Below, piece after piece: positions 8,588-16,333 of a stretch of DNA of 26,250 bases. Both the position numbers and the translations under genes were made by a program. The stretch lies in NCBI GenBank assembly GCA_001797815.1, contig MGQK01000040.1:6079-32328 (forward strand), read 5' to 3'. The notes below the pieces were generated by a model. The model ran no database searches, was not told the origin of the DNA, and saw only the letters and a program-made list of their open reading frames with translations. This stretch comes from Deltaproteobacteria bacterium RBG_13_61_14 (lineage in GTDB: Bacteria; RBG-13-61-14). Each line of letters begins with the position of its first letter. Position 1 is the first letter of the stretch.

Positions 8588-9269
8588 ATCCTGGCTTTCT
8601 CCTTTTTCCTTTCGGCCATCCCTCTGGCAAGGGCCGCATCCGCCGTCCCAACCTTTTCTCGATCTTGCTCAGGAAGGCGTCACTTCCCAGTGGCCGGCCC
8701 CGGCAGGTGTGCGAGCGCAAGCCGGCGACTTGTTTTTCATCTTCGGGCCGGATCAGGAAGGACCGCCAATCAATCCCGGCCAAAAATTCCTTCCATCGCT
8801 CTGCTTCCAGGAGGCCGACTTGATCCACCCCCTCCACATGCGCCTTGGCGCTGGACCAAGGGTAAAGCCAGGCGCGCTTGACCAGTTTGGCGCGGACGGG
8901 ATTGCGCTCCGCATAGGCCAGGGCCGCCAACAGGTGGGCCTCGTCCAGTGCGCATGAGTAGAAGCGGTTCTGCCAGAGATGCCCCGAGCGTCCGTGCAAA
9001 CGATTGACATACTGCGTATAAAGCAAATGTGTCAGTCCGATCGCCTGGTGAAGCGAGTCCTCGGTCTTCGGGATGGCAATCAGGTGCACATGATTGGTCA
9101 TCAGGCACCAGCCCAGCATCTCCAGGCCGTGCTGTTGGGCTTGCACTTTTAACACCGACAAGTAAAAACGCCGGTCGTCGTCCAGAAAAAAGACCTCCTG
9201 GCGGTTGTTCCCGCGCTGAACGATGTGATGGGGAATCCCCGGGATGACAATTCGGGCGATTCGGGGCAT
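8586..9269 (-). CDS. REP-associated tyrosine transposase (RAYT)
   Basis: A 227-aa Y1-type HUH transposase of the TnpA_REP/RAYT family. The metal-binding HUH motif is His60-Val-His62 (MTNHVHLI). The candidate nucleophile tyrosines are in HLLYTQYVN (Tyr84, Tyr87), and the family signature GRSGHLWQNRFYS follows. RAYTs nick and process REP palindromes as single-stranded DNA and are usually single-copy, domesticated genes. Here one inverted REP sits at each end (8563-8587 and 9298-9326), the classic 'REPtron' arrangement. The gene separates two divergent host units. Its basic C-terminal tail (WPKGKRRKPG) ends inside the left palindrome. All catalytic motifs look intact, so it may be active. Confidence 0.9.
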   Translation of the reverse strand: MPRIARIVIPGIPHHIVQRGNNRQEVFFLDDDRRFYLSVLKVQAQQHGLEMLGWCLMTNHVHLIAIPKTEDSLHQAIGLTHLLYTQYVNRLHGRSGHLWQNRFYSCALDEAHLLAALAYAERNPVRAKLVKRAWLYPWSSAKAHVEGVDQVGLLEAERWKEFLAGIDWRSFLIRPEDEKQVAGLRSHTCRGRPLGSDAFLSKIEKRLGRRMRPLPEGWPKGKRRKPG

Positions 9270-9297
9270 GAATCAATCCTATCACATTTTTTTGCTA

Positions 9298-9326
9298 CCA
9301 ATACTGGGGCCTGTCCCCAGTATTGG
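9298..9326. repeat. REP-like palindrome, RAYT upstream copy
   Basis: A perfect 12-bp stem, CCAATACTGGGG and CCCCAGTATTGG, with the 5-base loop CCTGT. Its core matches the reverse complement of the 8563-8587 copy with one difference. It lies about 28 bp upstream of the RAYT start and abuts a promoter-like sequence for the (+) operon. Confidence 0.88.
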
Positions 9327-9328
9327 TA

Positions 9329-9358
9329 TTGACATTGATGGGGCGATTTGCTAAGAAT
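9329..9358 (+). promoter_or_regulatory. Sigma70-type promoter for the dehydratase/reductase operon
   Basis: A perfect -35 TTGACA (9329-9334) is followed after 18 bases by AAGAAT (9353-9358), a 4/6 match to the -10. It begins three bases after the REP palindrome and 59 bp before the first gene of the (+) operon. The -35 is strong evidence; the -10 is only fair. Confidence 0.5.
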
Positions 9359-9387
9359 GAGGCGCGGAAGAATCGGGACAAGAACAG

Positions 9388-10521
9388 ATGAAGAAAGATG
9401 AGATCCTGGCCGAGTTCGGCGAGGTCATCAAGGGCCCGGACAACCGCTACCTCCAAGAGTGGAAGAAGTCCGGGGGCCGGGTGATGGGATATTTCTGCAC
9501 CTATGTGCCCAAGGAACTTTTCACCGCGGCGGGGTTTGTGCCGGTGCGCATCCGGGGGGCGGGGAGTGAGGACTCGGGAGCCGCAGATACCTATTTGAGC
9601 AACCGGGTGTGCAGCTTTGTCCGGCATGCCACCAGCCTGGCTCTGGCCGAGAGGTATGATTTCCTGGACGGAGCCGTGTTTCTCAACACCTGCGACCATG
9701 TTCGCCGGGCGAATGATGTCTGGCGGGCCAAGACCGGCCTCGGCTTTTTCGGCTTCCTCTCGGTCCCGCACAATGCCCGGGAATCCCTGCTTCCCTGGTA
9801 TCTGGAAGAAGTCAGCAACCTCAAGTCCCAGATGGAAGAGCACTTCGGGGTCAAGGTGAGCGATGATTCGCTGCGGGAGGCGATCCTGCTCCACAACCAG
9901 GTTCGCCAACGCTTGATCACCTTGAACGAGCTTCGCGGAGAGCAACCGCCGCGGCTCACCGGGGAGGAAATGCTGAGCATTGCCCTGGCCTCCCAGCTCA
10001 TGCCCGCGGCCCCGTTCCTGGAACGGGCGGATGAGTTGATCGCCGAGCTGAAAAACCACCCGCCGGAAGCCCGGCCGATCCGGGCCCGGGTCGTGGTGAT
10101 CGGGGGCGAGCTGGACGAGCCGGAATTCCTCCGGGTCATCGAAAGCCAGGGCGCGGCCGTGGTGGCCGACAACGTCTGCTTCAGCGCCCGCTCGTTCAGC
10201 CAAATGATCCCCGCCGAGGGTCCTCCGCTCGAGACGATCTGCCGGGGCTATTTTTTCAACATCCCCTGCGCGCGGATGATCGGCGGTTTCCCCAAGCGAT
10301 ATGAGCAAATTCAGACCCTGATGGCCCAATACCAGGCCAAAGGAGTCATCTTCCAGCGCATAAAATTCTGCGACCCCTGGGGCGGCGAAGCCCATAAAAT
10401 GCTCCACCGGAAAAAGACCACCGGCCTCCACCTGCTGGTGCTGGATCGGGAATATGGGGTGATCTCCACCGGACAGATCAAAACCCGGGTCCAGGCCTTC
10501 CTGGAAACAATGGGGAAATAA
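9388..10521 (+). CDS. 2-hydroxyacyl-CoA dehydratase / benzoyl-CoA reductase-type subunit (HgdB/BcrC-like)
   Basis: A 377-aa member of the HgdB/BcrB/BcrC superfamily of [4Fe-4S] subunits that carry out low-potential radical dehydration or reduction on CoA thioesters. Family marks are the N-terminal GYFCTYVPKELFTAAGFVPV, the cysteines in NRVCSF, LNTCDHVRR and VVADNVCFS, and the late IKFCDPWGGE motif. Length fits BcrC/HgdB-type subunits (370-440 aa). It is the first gene of the operon and is followed 19 bp later by a second family member, as expected for the catalytic heterodimer. The ATP-dependent activator (HgdC/BadF-BadG type) needed to reduce such enzymes is not in the window. The substrate (aromatic, hydroxyacyl or other cyclic acyl-CoA) is not determined. 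Confidence 0.85.
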   Translation: MKKDEILAEFGEVIKGPDNRYLQEWKKSGGRVMGYFCTYVPKELFTAAGFVPVRIRGAGSEDSGAADTYLSNRVCSFVRHATSLALAERYDFLDGAVFLNTCDHVRRANDVWRAKTGLGFFGFLSVPHNARESLLPWYLEEVSNLKSQMEEHFGVKVSDDSLREAILLHNQVRQRLITLNELRGEQPPRLTGEEMLSIALASQLMPAAPFLERADELIAELKNHPPEARPIRARVVVIGGELDEPEFLRVIESQGAAVVADNVCFSARSFSQMIPAEGPPLETICRGYFFNIPCARMIGGFPKRYEQIQTLMAQYQAKGVIFQRIKFCDPWGGEAHKMLHRKKTTGLHLLVLDREYGVISTGQIKTRVQAFLETMGK

Positions 10522-10540
10522 AGCAAAAGGAGAACCCGCC

Positions 10541-11842
10541 GTGCGAAGAACCCCGGAAGAACAACAACAGCTCCGAATCTGGAAGAACTTTTTCAATTTC
10601 GTTGATATGGGCTACCGGGCTTTCAGCGCGGATGAAGAAGGCACCGGGCTCACGGAGTTCGCCAACATGACCCGGCACTACATCGGCCGCCTGGTGGAAA
10701 ACCTCCAGCAGGGCAAACCCATCATCTGGCACAACCTCGGCTACAACCCGGAGCTGTTTTTCGCCTTCGAAGGGGTGTTTAACCTCTGCATCGAAATGAT
10801 GGGAGCAGTCTATATCATGTCCTATAACACCCAGGCGGCCATGGACATGATTGATCTGGCCGAGGCCGATGGAATCCCCAGCGATATGTGTTCCGCGGAC
10901 AAAATCTCGGTTGGGGCCATGTCCATGAAGCTTTATCCCAAGCCGGTGTGCCACCTGGCGATCAACAGCCCCTGCGATTCCCAGGTGGTTTCGACCCAGG
11001 CCATGCTCGAGCTGGAGCCGGCCCCCATGTTCGTGGTGGATGTGCCCTATGAGAGCGATGATCGGTCGGTCCGGTATGTGGCCGGCCAGCTCCGGGAGCT
11101 TTCCGAGTTTCTGGCCCGGCACACCGGGATCAAGATGGACTGGGACCGGTTGCGCCAGGTCTGCGAGATTTCCAATCAGACCGTGCAAACCCTCTGGGAC
11201 TGGATGGATTTCCGCAAACATGTGCCGGTGGTGCAACCGAGCAAGCTGTCCTCCTTTGTCGTCCCCTTGCAGATGATCTGCTGCGGCACCCAGGAAGGAC
11301 TGGACTTTGCTCGCGGCTTGTTGCACGAGGCCCGGCTCAAGGCCCACCGCGGCCGGCCGGTGATCGAGGAGAAGGTTCGGGCCATCTGGTATAACGACCC
11401 GGTCTGGTTCGATCTCCAGCTTTACGACTGGATGGAGAAGGTCCTGGGCCTGACCATGCCCATTGACCTCTTCGGCTATTACGCCGCCGAAGGCCTGATT
11501 GATACCTCCACCCCGGAGAGCATGCTTTTCGGACTGGCCAAAAAAATGATCCGGATCATGCCCATGACCCGGCAGTTCCGAGGCAAGGCCGAGACCTTTA
11601 TCGCCGACTTCCTGACCATGGCCGAAGTCTTCCAGGCCGACTGCGGGATCTTCGCCGGACACCTGGGCTGCAAGCACGCCTGGGGAGTGATCGGGCTGTT
11701 CAAGGAGGCTTGCCGCAAGGCCAACGTCCCCCTGTTGATCTTCCCTTATGACATGATGGACCCCCGGGTGACCAGCCGGGAGGATATCAAGTTCGAACTC
11801 AGCCGGTTCGTGAACGAAGTCGTTCTGCCCCGGAAAGGATGA
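10541..11842 (+). CDS. 2-hydroxyacyl-CoA dehydratase / benzoyl-CoA reductase-type subunit (BcrB/HgdA-like)
   Basis: A 433-aa second HgdA/BcrB-superfamily subunit. Typical stretches include IIWHNLGYNPELFFAFEGVF, DMCSADKISVGAM with a cluster-ligand cysteine, LAINSPCDSQVVS, and near the C-terminus an IFAGHLGCKHAWG motif. The start is GTG at 10541, supported by AAAAGGAGA (10525-10533) seven bases upstream. With the preceding subunit it would form the catalytic heterodimer holding [4Fe-4S] clusters. The downstream neighbours (SCP2-like, GMC oxidoreductase, geranylgeranyl-reductase-like) are unusual for benzoate or glutamate pathways and point to a lipid or terpenoid-type acyl-CoA, as an inference. 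Confidence 0.85.
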   Translation: MRRTPEEQQQLRIWKNFFNFVDMGYRAFSADEEGTGLTEFANMTRHYIGRLVENLQQGKPIIWHNLGYNPELFFAFEGVFNLCIEMMGAVYIMSYNTQAAMDMIDLAEADGIPSDMCSADKISVGAMSMKLYPKPVCHLAINSPCDSQVVSTQAMLELEPAPMFVVDVPYESDDRSVRYVAGQLRELSEFLARHTGIKMDWDRLRQVCEISNQTVQTLWDWMDFRKHVPVVQPSKLSSFVVPLQMICCGTQEGLDFARGLLHEARLKAHRGRPVIEEKVRAIWYNDPVWFDLQLYDWMEKVLGLTMPIDLFGYYAAEGLIDTSTPESMLFGLAKKMIRIMPMTRQFRGKAETFIADFLTMAEVFQADCGIFAGHLGCKHAWGVIGLFKEACRKANVPLLIFPYDMMDPRVTSREDIKFELSRFVNEVVLPRKG

Positions 11843-11882
11843 ATCCCCGGATGAGCTCCGCGCGGAGAGAAAGGACGGCCCC

Positions 11883-12674
11883 CTGAAAGAGACCACCAAT
11901 TTTGCCGAGCTCGGCGCCGGCTTCCTGACCGGACTGAACTCGCTCGGCCCTCTGATCCAGGGCTGGATGAAAATCTCGGGGGCCGGCTCGCGGCCGGCGA
12001 TCCTCCTGAAACTTCAGAACCCCGACAAGAAAGTCCTGATCACTCCCGGCCAGATTCCCCTGGTCAAGGAAGTGGACGGGGCGGATCCGGAAGTGAACGT
12101 GATCATGACCCTGGATGCGGAGATGTTCCATTACCTGATTTGGGGAAAGCTCACTTTTGCCAAGGCCCTGAATGAAAAGGTCCTGCTCATGGACTACACC
12201 CGCACCCTGCCCCCACAAGATCAGGCTTCTGCCGGTCCGGGAATGGCGGGCGAGCCTCTGCAATTTAACAATATTCTTTACGAGATGTTCCTGATCCGGA
12301 TCGGGGCCGGCCGGTTGATTACCGAGAAGACCTTCCCGGAGATCCCGCTGCCCGGAGAACGCCGGCCGGTCCAGGACATCCCTCTGGATCCCGTCCCCCC
12401 GGGTAGCCTGCTCGGTCCCATGGCCAATGCCTTGGCCTTCTTCCTCGGCGGGCTCGGCGGTCTGGTCTTGCGCCCGATCCTCCCCTGGCTCTTGAAGGAG
12501 GATCTGGAAGCGCCCCCGGTTTATTCCACCGTCCCGGACCCCCGACCCCCTATTCCCCCCGCCTCTTCCGGGGTCCGGCTGAAGCTGATGAAGTTTTTCT
12601 TCCGAAAGATTGACATCTTTTCCGCCCTCCAAAATCTGGCCCAGGGCATGCTGGCCACCGGGCCGTTCAAATAA
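11883..12674 (+). CDS. SCP2-like sterol-carrier-domain protein, non-canonical or frameshifted start
   Basis: The frame encodes about 263 aa with an SCP2-like fold: VIMTLDAEMFHYLIWGKLTFAKAL followed by NEKVLLMD resembles the SCP2 core that binds lipids or acyl-CoAs. The C-terminal part is Pro-rich with a hydrophobic GLGGLVLRPILPWLL stretch. No ATG, GTG or TTG occurs in frame before the ATG at 11967, which would cut off a conserved-looking N-terminus (KETTNFAELGAGFLTGLNSL). CTG at 11883 has AAAGGA (11870-11875) seven bases upstream. Alternatively, one extra C in the CCCCC run at 11879-11883 would join the frame to the ATGs at 11839/11851. It sits between the dehydratase pair and the GMC oxidoreductase in the operon. 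Confidence 0.62.
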   Translation: MKETTNFAELGAGFLTGLNSLGPLIQGWMKISGAGSRPAILLKLQNPDKKVLITPGQIPLVKEVDGADPEVNVIMTLDAEMFHYLIWGKLTFAKALNEKVLLMDYTRTLPPQDQASAGPGMAGEPLQFNNILYEMFLIRIGAGRLITEKTFPEIPLPGERRPVQDIPLDPVPPGSLLGPMANALAFFLGGLGGLVLRPILPWLLKEDLEAPPVYSTVPDPRPPIPPASSGVRLKLMKFFFRKIDIFSALQNLAQGMLATGPFK

Positions 12675-12693
12675 GGGAAAGGAGCACCCGGTC

Positions 12694-14013
12694 ATGGAGA
12701 TGGAGAAAATCCAAACCGAGGTCGTGGTGGTCGGCTCCGGTCCGGGCGGGGCCACCGTGGCCCGGGATTTAACCCTCCAGGGCAAGAAGGTCACCATCCT
12801 CGAATGGGGAGAAGACAACCCGCCCACCGGGACCACCTTCGGCGGGATCAAGAACTACATGGGCGGCTGGGCCTTTCTCGGGCTGAAGCGGGGCGCGCTC
12901 GTCTCCAAGGAGCTGACCCTGATGGTCCGCAACATCACCACCGGCGGCACCAGCATGATGTTCTGCGGCACGGCTTACGATCCGGACCCGGAGATGTGGG
13001 AGCGGTTCGGCTTTACCCTGGAAAAGGAGTCCAGCGAGATCCGGGACGAGTTGCGCGTGGGCCCCCTCCCCGACCGGCTGATCGGCCCCGGCGCCGCCCG
13101 GATCATGGCCGCGGCATTAGAGCTGGGCTACCCTTGGCACAAGCTCTCCAAGTTCATCAACCCGGAAAACTGTATCCCGAATTGCAACGAGTGCTCGATG
13201 GGATGCAAGCACGCCGGCAAGTGGCATGCGCGCGAGTGGGTGCTGGATGCCGTCCAGCAGGGAGCCGCGTTGCTGACCAAGACTTACGTGGAGAAGGTGC
13301 TCCAGGAAGGCGGGATCGCCGTTGGGGTGCTGGCCAAGGGGCCGGGCGGAAAGAGATACGAGATCCGGGCCCGGCAGGTGGTGATTTCCGCCGGAGGCGT
13401 CGGCTCTCCCCAGATCCTGCTCCGTTCCGGGATCACCGGGGCCGGGACCAACTTCTTCATTGACCCGTTTCAAATGGTCTGCGGGGTCTTTGACCAGCCG
13501 GTCAACGCCAAAGGCGAAGCCCTGATGGTGACCGGCATGCACCTCAAGCAAGAGGGCATCATGTTTGCCGACATGTGTTATAACTTTTCCCTGTTCGCGA
13601 TCATGGCCGGTCAGTTCTGGTATAAGTTCCCACCCACCCACAAATACCGGAGCACCCTTCCGGTCATGGTCAAGATCCGCGACGAGATGGCCGGCCGGAT
13701 CCCGGCCAAGGGCATGATCTCGAAACCCTTGACCTCCGCGGATCGGGACAAGCTGGACCAAGGCACCGCCATCGCCGCCCGGATTCTCAAGCAGGCCGGG
13801 GCTCGGTCCTTCTGGAAGACCGGGATCAGCGCCGCCCACCCCGGCGGCACTTGCCGCATGGGCGCCGTGGTGGACGCCAACCTACAGACCGAGATCAAGA
13901 ACTGCTACGTTTGCGACGCCAGCGTGATCCCGGTGCCCTTTGGAATTCCGCCCACCCTGACCGTCCTCAGCCTGGCCCGGCGCCTCTCCAATCACCTTTT
14001 GGGAAGGAATTGA
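12694..14013 (+). CDS. GMC-family FAD oxidoreductase with Cys4 motif
   Basis: A 439-aa glucose-methanol-choline-type oxidoreductase. The FAD Rossmann motif is VVVGSGPGGATVARDL (near residue 10), a GGTSMM-type flavin loop follows, and the C-terminal catalytic region is AAHPGGTCRMG with PPTLTVLSLARRL. Cys160, Cys164, Cys167 and Cys171 form CX3CX2CX3C in the substrate/cap part, reminiscent of GMC dehydrogenases that bind an Fe-S cluster. The residue before PTLTV is Pro where many GMC enzymes carry the second His/Asn, so the active site may be modified. ATG 12694 is chosen over an upstream in-frame ATG at 12610 because GGAAAGGAG precedes it and it does not overlap the SCP2 gene. It probably oxidises an alcohol or C-H bond of a lipid-like substrate. 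Confidence 0.83.
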   Translation: MEMEKIQTEVVVVGSGPGGATVARDLTLQGKKVTILEWGEDNPPTGTTFGGIKNYMGGWAFLGLKRGALVSKELTLMVRNITTGGTSMMFCGTAYDPDPEMWERFGFTLEKESSEIRDELRVGPLPDRLIGPGAARIMAAALELGYPWHKLSKFINPENCIPNCNECSMGCKHAGKWHAREWVLDAVQQGAALLTKTYVEKVLQEGGIAVGVLAKGPGGKRYEIRARQVVISAGGVGSPQILLRSGITGAGTNFFIDPFQMVCGVFDQPVNAKGEALMVTGMHLKQEGIMFADMCYNFSLFAIMAGQFWYKFPPTHKYRSTLPVMVKIRDEMAGRIPAKGMISKPLTSADRDKLDQGTAIAARILKQAGARSFWKTGISAAHPGGTCRMGAVVDANLQTEIKNCYVCDASVIPVPFGIPPTLTVLSLARRLSNHLLGRN

Positions 14014-14060
14014 TCCAATTCTCGACAGCTAAACCTTAACTCTCCTGTTATGCAACGAAG

Positions 14061-15224
14061 ATGAAGCATTATCCTGTGATCGTGGTGGGGGCCGGACCCG
14101 CCGGCTCCACCTGCGCCTATCACCTGGCCCGGCAAAAGGTGGAGGTGTTAATTCTGGACCAGGCCCGGATGCCCCGACTCAAGGCCTGCGGCGGCGGCTT
14201 TCCGGAAAAGACCCGGGCCTTGTATCCCTTTGACCTGTCCCCGGTCCTGGAGACCACGGTTCAATCAGCCACCATCTCCCTCCAACCCCAGCGCAAGATT
14301 TTCCTGCAGCGGCCCGAGGGAATGGGCTACATGGTGATGCGGGATAAATTCGACGCCCTGCTCGTGGAGCAAGCCAAGGCCCAGGGATCGCATTTCCACC
14401 CCGAAGAAAAATGTCTCTCGATCCAGGCCGAACCCAACCGCTGGCTCGTGCGCACCGACCGGGATACCTACGCCGCGGACTTCCTGGTCGGCGCGGACGG
14501 CGTGCCCTCCCGGATCGCCCGCCAACTCGGATTGATGCGCTCCTTTGACCGATACGGGGTGGCGATCGGGGCCGAGCTCCGGGTATCAGACCAACAGCTC
14601 GCCCGTCAGGGAGCCGGCGTCACGTTTGACTTTCACCACGTGCCCAAGGGCTATGCCTGGATCTTTCCCAAGGCCGATCACCTCTCCGTAGGGGTGTTCT
14701 CCACTCTGACCAAGCCCGGGAATGTCAAAGCCGCACTCCGGGCGTTCATCGAAAAAGAGGAAAACCTGAGAGGCTTTCAAGAGATGTTTTACTGCCGGGG
14801 CCACCTGATGCCCCGGGGAGGGGTTTACCATCGCCTGGTCACCGAGGGCGCGCTCTTGGTGGGAGATGCGGCGGCCATGACCGACCCTTTTTTTGGCGAG
14901 GGAATCTATTACGCGGCCCGCTCCGGCATCCTGGCCGGCCAGGCGATTGTCCGGGCGATGCGCGAGAACCACCGCCGGCTGGAGTCATACGATCAGGAAA
15001 TTTACCGCACCCTGGTCCGCGACTTCTGGTGGGCTCGCTTTTTCAACTTTTGCTTTTACCGGTTCCCGCGCCTTTCCTATCCGATCGTCCAGCACTCGTC
15101 CTACTTGCAGGAACTGGTCCTGGATGTGAACAGCGGGAAACTCTCCTACCAGGAATGCGTGCTCCGGGTCATCTTCTTGTCTCCCTATTGGGCCTTCAAA
15201 GGCGCAAAGGGACCAGCCGAATGA
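14061..15224 (+). CDS. Geranylgeranyl reductase-family flavoprotein
   Basis: A 387-aa FAD enzyme of the geranylgeranyl reductase/digeranylgeranylglycerophospholipid reductase family, which saturates or modifies isoprenoid double bonds. The FAD motif VVGAGPAGSTCAYHLAR opens the protein, followed by the family CGGGF motif (LKACGGGFPEK), the FLVGADGVPSRIAR loop and the GDAAAMTDPFFGEGIYYA flavin-binding motif. Length is usual. The Shine-Dalgarno is weak, but no other start fits. It is the last gene of the (+) operon, 47 bp after the GMC oxidoreductase, and is followed by a long repeat-rich non-coding stretch. Confidence 0.86.
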   Translation: MKHYPVIVVGAGPAGSTCAYHLARQKVEVLILDQARMPRLKACGGGFPEKTRALYPFDLSPVLETTVQSATISLQPQRKIFLQRPEGMGYMVMRDKFDALLVEQAKAQGSHFHPEEKCLSIQAEPNRWLVRTDRDTYAADFLVGADGVPSRIARQLGLMRSFDRYGVAIGAELRVSDQQLARQGAGVTFDFHHVPKGYAWIFPKADHLSVGVFSTLTKPGNVKAALRAFIEKEENLRGFQEMFYCRGHLMPRGGVYHRLVTEGALLVGDAAAMTDPFFGEGIYYAARSGILAGQAIVRAMRENHRRLESYDQEIYRTLVRDFWWARFFNFCFYRFPRLSYPIVQHSSYLQELVLDVNSGKLSYQECVLRVIFLSPYWAFKGAKGPAE

Positions 15225-15239
15225 TCCGAATACCTCTTC

Positions 15240-15625
15240 TTCAGATCATCCGCAGATGGACGCAGATAAACGCAAATGAAGAGGAAGAAAGGATTTATCC
15301 ACGAAAAGACACGAAGGGACACGAATAATCCCGGAAAATGCAATTAGGATTTAACCACAAAGACACAAAGGCTCTAAGTAAGAATGATTTCTTGGCAATT
15401 CGGCTGAATTTTTTTCGCAATCCAAGTTGACCTCTCGCGCCCATACTCAGTGGTCTCAACCCGTTTATTCTTGGTGTATTTGTGCCTTTGTGGTTATAAA
15501 TCTTTGAAAAGACACGAAGGGACACCAAGAGGAGGAAAGGAAGGACTAAACACCAAGGCACAAAGGCTCAAAAAGGAAAAGAAGAAGGAATTATCCACGA
15601 TAAGACACGAAGGGGCACGGAGGGT
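15240..15625. repeat. Intergenic zone of short degenerate repeats
   Basis: No gene is supported. The stretch holds clusters of short imperfect repeats with 8-10 bp spacing: CGCAGATGGACGCAGATAA (from about 15250), GACACGAAGGGACACGAA (about 15308), CACAAAGACACAAAGG (about 15356), an inverted cluster reading TTTGTGCCTTTGTGG (about 15479), then forward copies to 15625. The same word family recurs at 17840-18020 and 21480-22110. Open frames through it are low-complexity and not credible. Confidence 0.7.
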
Positions 15626-15718
15626 CTTAAAACGGTTTGCTCTTCCCTGACTACTGCCAACTACTATCTACTTTTCTATCAACTGCCAACCGTTAACTGT
15701 GAACTTTTCTTAGAGGGG

Positions 15719-15774
15719 GACAGACATTCTTGTCTGTCAACCTTGTAGCCCGCCCTTTGTCCGCAAAGGGTGGG
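15719..15774. repeat. Two adjacent intergenic hairpins
   Basis: GACAGACA (15719-15726) and TGTCTGTC (15731-15738) form a perfect 8-bp stem with loop TTCT. Ten bases later CCCGCCCTTTG (15749-15759) pairs with CAAAGGGTGGG (15764-15774), an 11-bp stem with one G.T pair and loop TCCG. Both look like REP-type elements of families different from the RAYT-flanking one. Confidence 0.7.
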
Positions 15775-16048
15775 GCAAGAAAAACTGCAACATTTCTACA
15801 TATTATAAGGGGGCTGAATGAACTGGGCGAGGCCAAAATTAAAGATCGGAAGTTTCGATCTAACTTCCTGTTTTTGCACTATTTTTAGTATCGCCCGCTG
15901 TTTCCTGTTCGCCATTGCTCGCGGCCCGGCCAGGATCAAAAAACGGGTCTTTCCGGTCAATCTTTCCATTTCTGTCCAGCCCTGCTTTACACTTTCTTCC
16001 TTCTCTTCCTGCTTCCTCAATCTTTCCCGCCTCTTATCCCCCCGGTCT

Positions 16049-16217
16049 CCTGCCTACTGCCTACTGCATACTTTCTTCAAACGTCCCCCCATTCTGCACG
16101 CCAACCACCCCATATTGCACAGCAACCACCCCATTCTGCACGGCAGCTACCCCATCTAACGCGGCAACCACCCCAGGTTTTTGAAAAGTAGGCAGTAGGC
16201 AGCAGGCGGTAGGCAGG
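16049..16217. repeat. 21-bp tandem repeat bracketed by inverted heptamer repeats
   Basis: Four tandem 21-bp units start at 16087, 16108, 16129 and 16150, each opening with CCCCAT and mostly containing a TGCACR(G/C)CAACCA-like end; a fifth begins CCCCAGG at 16171. They are flanked by inverted arms: 16049-16081 (CCTGCCTACTGCCTACTGCA then TACTTTCTTCAAA) and 16178-16217, which reads TTTTTGAAAAGTAGGCAGTA and continues with GTAGGCA-type heptamers. The heptamer GTAGGCA also recurs at about 22022-22037. All frames stay open because 21 is a multiple of three; I do not call a protein. Confidence 0.8.
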
Positions 16218-16268
16218 TCAGGAAAGGATCGTCCACAGATTACCCAGCGCGGCCAAGCCGCAACCGAA

Positions 16269-16292
16269 GTAGGGGCGCGATTTATCGCGCCC
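16269..16292 (+). repeat. REP-like palindrome, family 2, intact copy
   Basis: GTAG precedes the 9-bp stem GGGCGCGAT and ATCGCGCCC with a TT loop. It is the same family as 23169-23192 in inverted orientation. A G-C pair here is an A-T pair there, a compensatory change that supports selection on the hairpin. Confidence 0.85.
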
Positions 16293-16307
16293 TGCCTCCC
16301 TGACCGG

Positions 16308-16322
16308 GGGCGCAATGAATTG
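16308..16322 (-). repeat. REP-like palindrome, family 2, left half cut by IS110
   Basis: GGGCGCAATGAATTG is identical to the first 15 bases of the intact copy at 23169. The remaining CGCCCCTAC is found at 17782-17790, on the other side of the IS. With the copy at 16269 it originally formed a head-to-head REP pair. Confidence 0.85.
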
Positions 16323-16333
16323 ATATGGTGAAA

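Noticed and set aside
12610-12693. Longer N-terminus for the GMC oxidoreductase
   Set aside because: Overlaps the SCP2-like gene; the Rossmann motif fits ATG 12694, which has GGAAAGGAG upstream.
15818-16159. Plus-strand open frame with AAGGGGG before its ATG
   Set aside because: Runs into the 21-bp tandem repeat, has low-complexity Ser/Cys/Phe/Leu composition, and an overlapping minus frame is also open; no recognisable domain.
16087-16177. Possible CRISPR array
   Set aside because: Units are contiguous 21-bp tandem copies with no spacers, and no cas genes are present.
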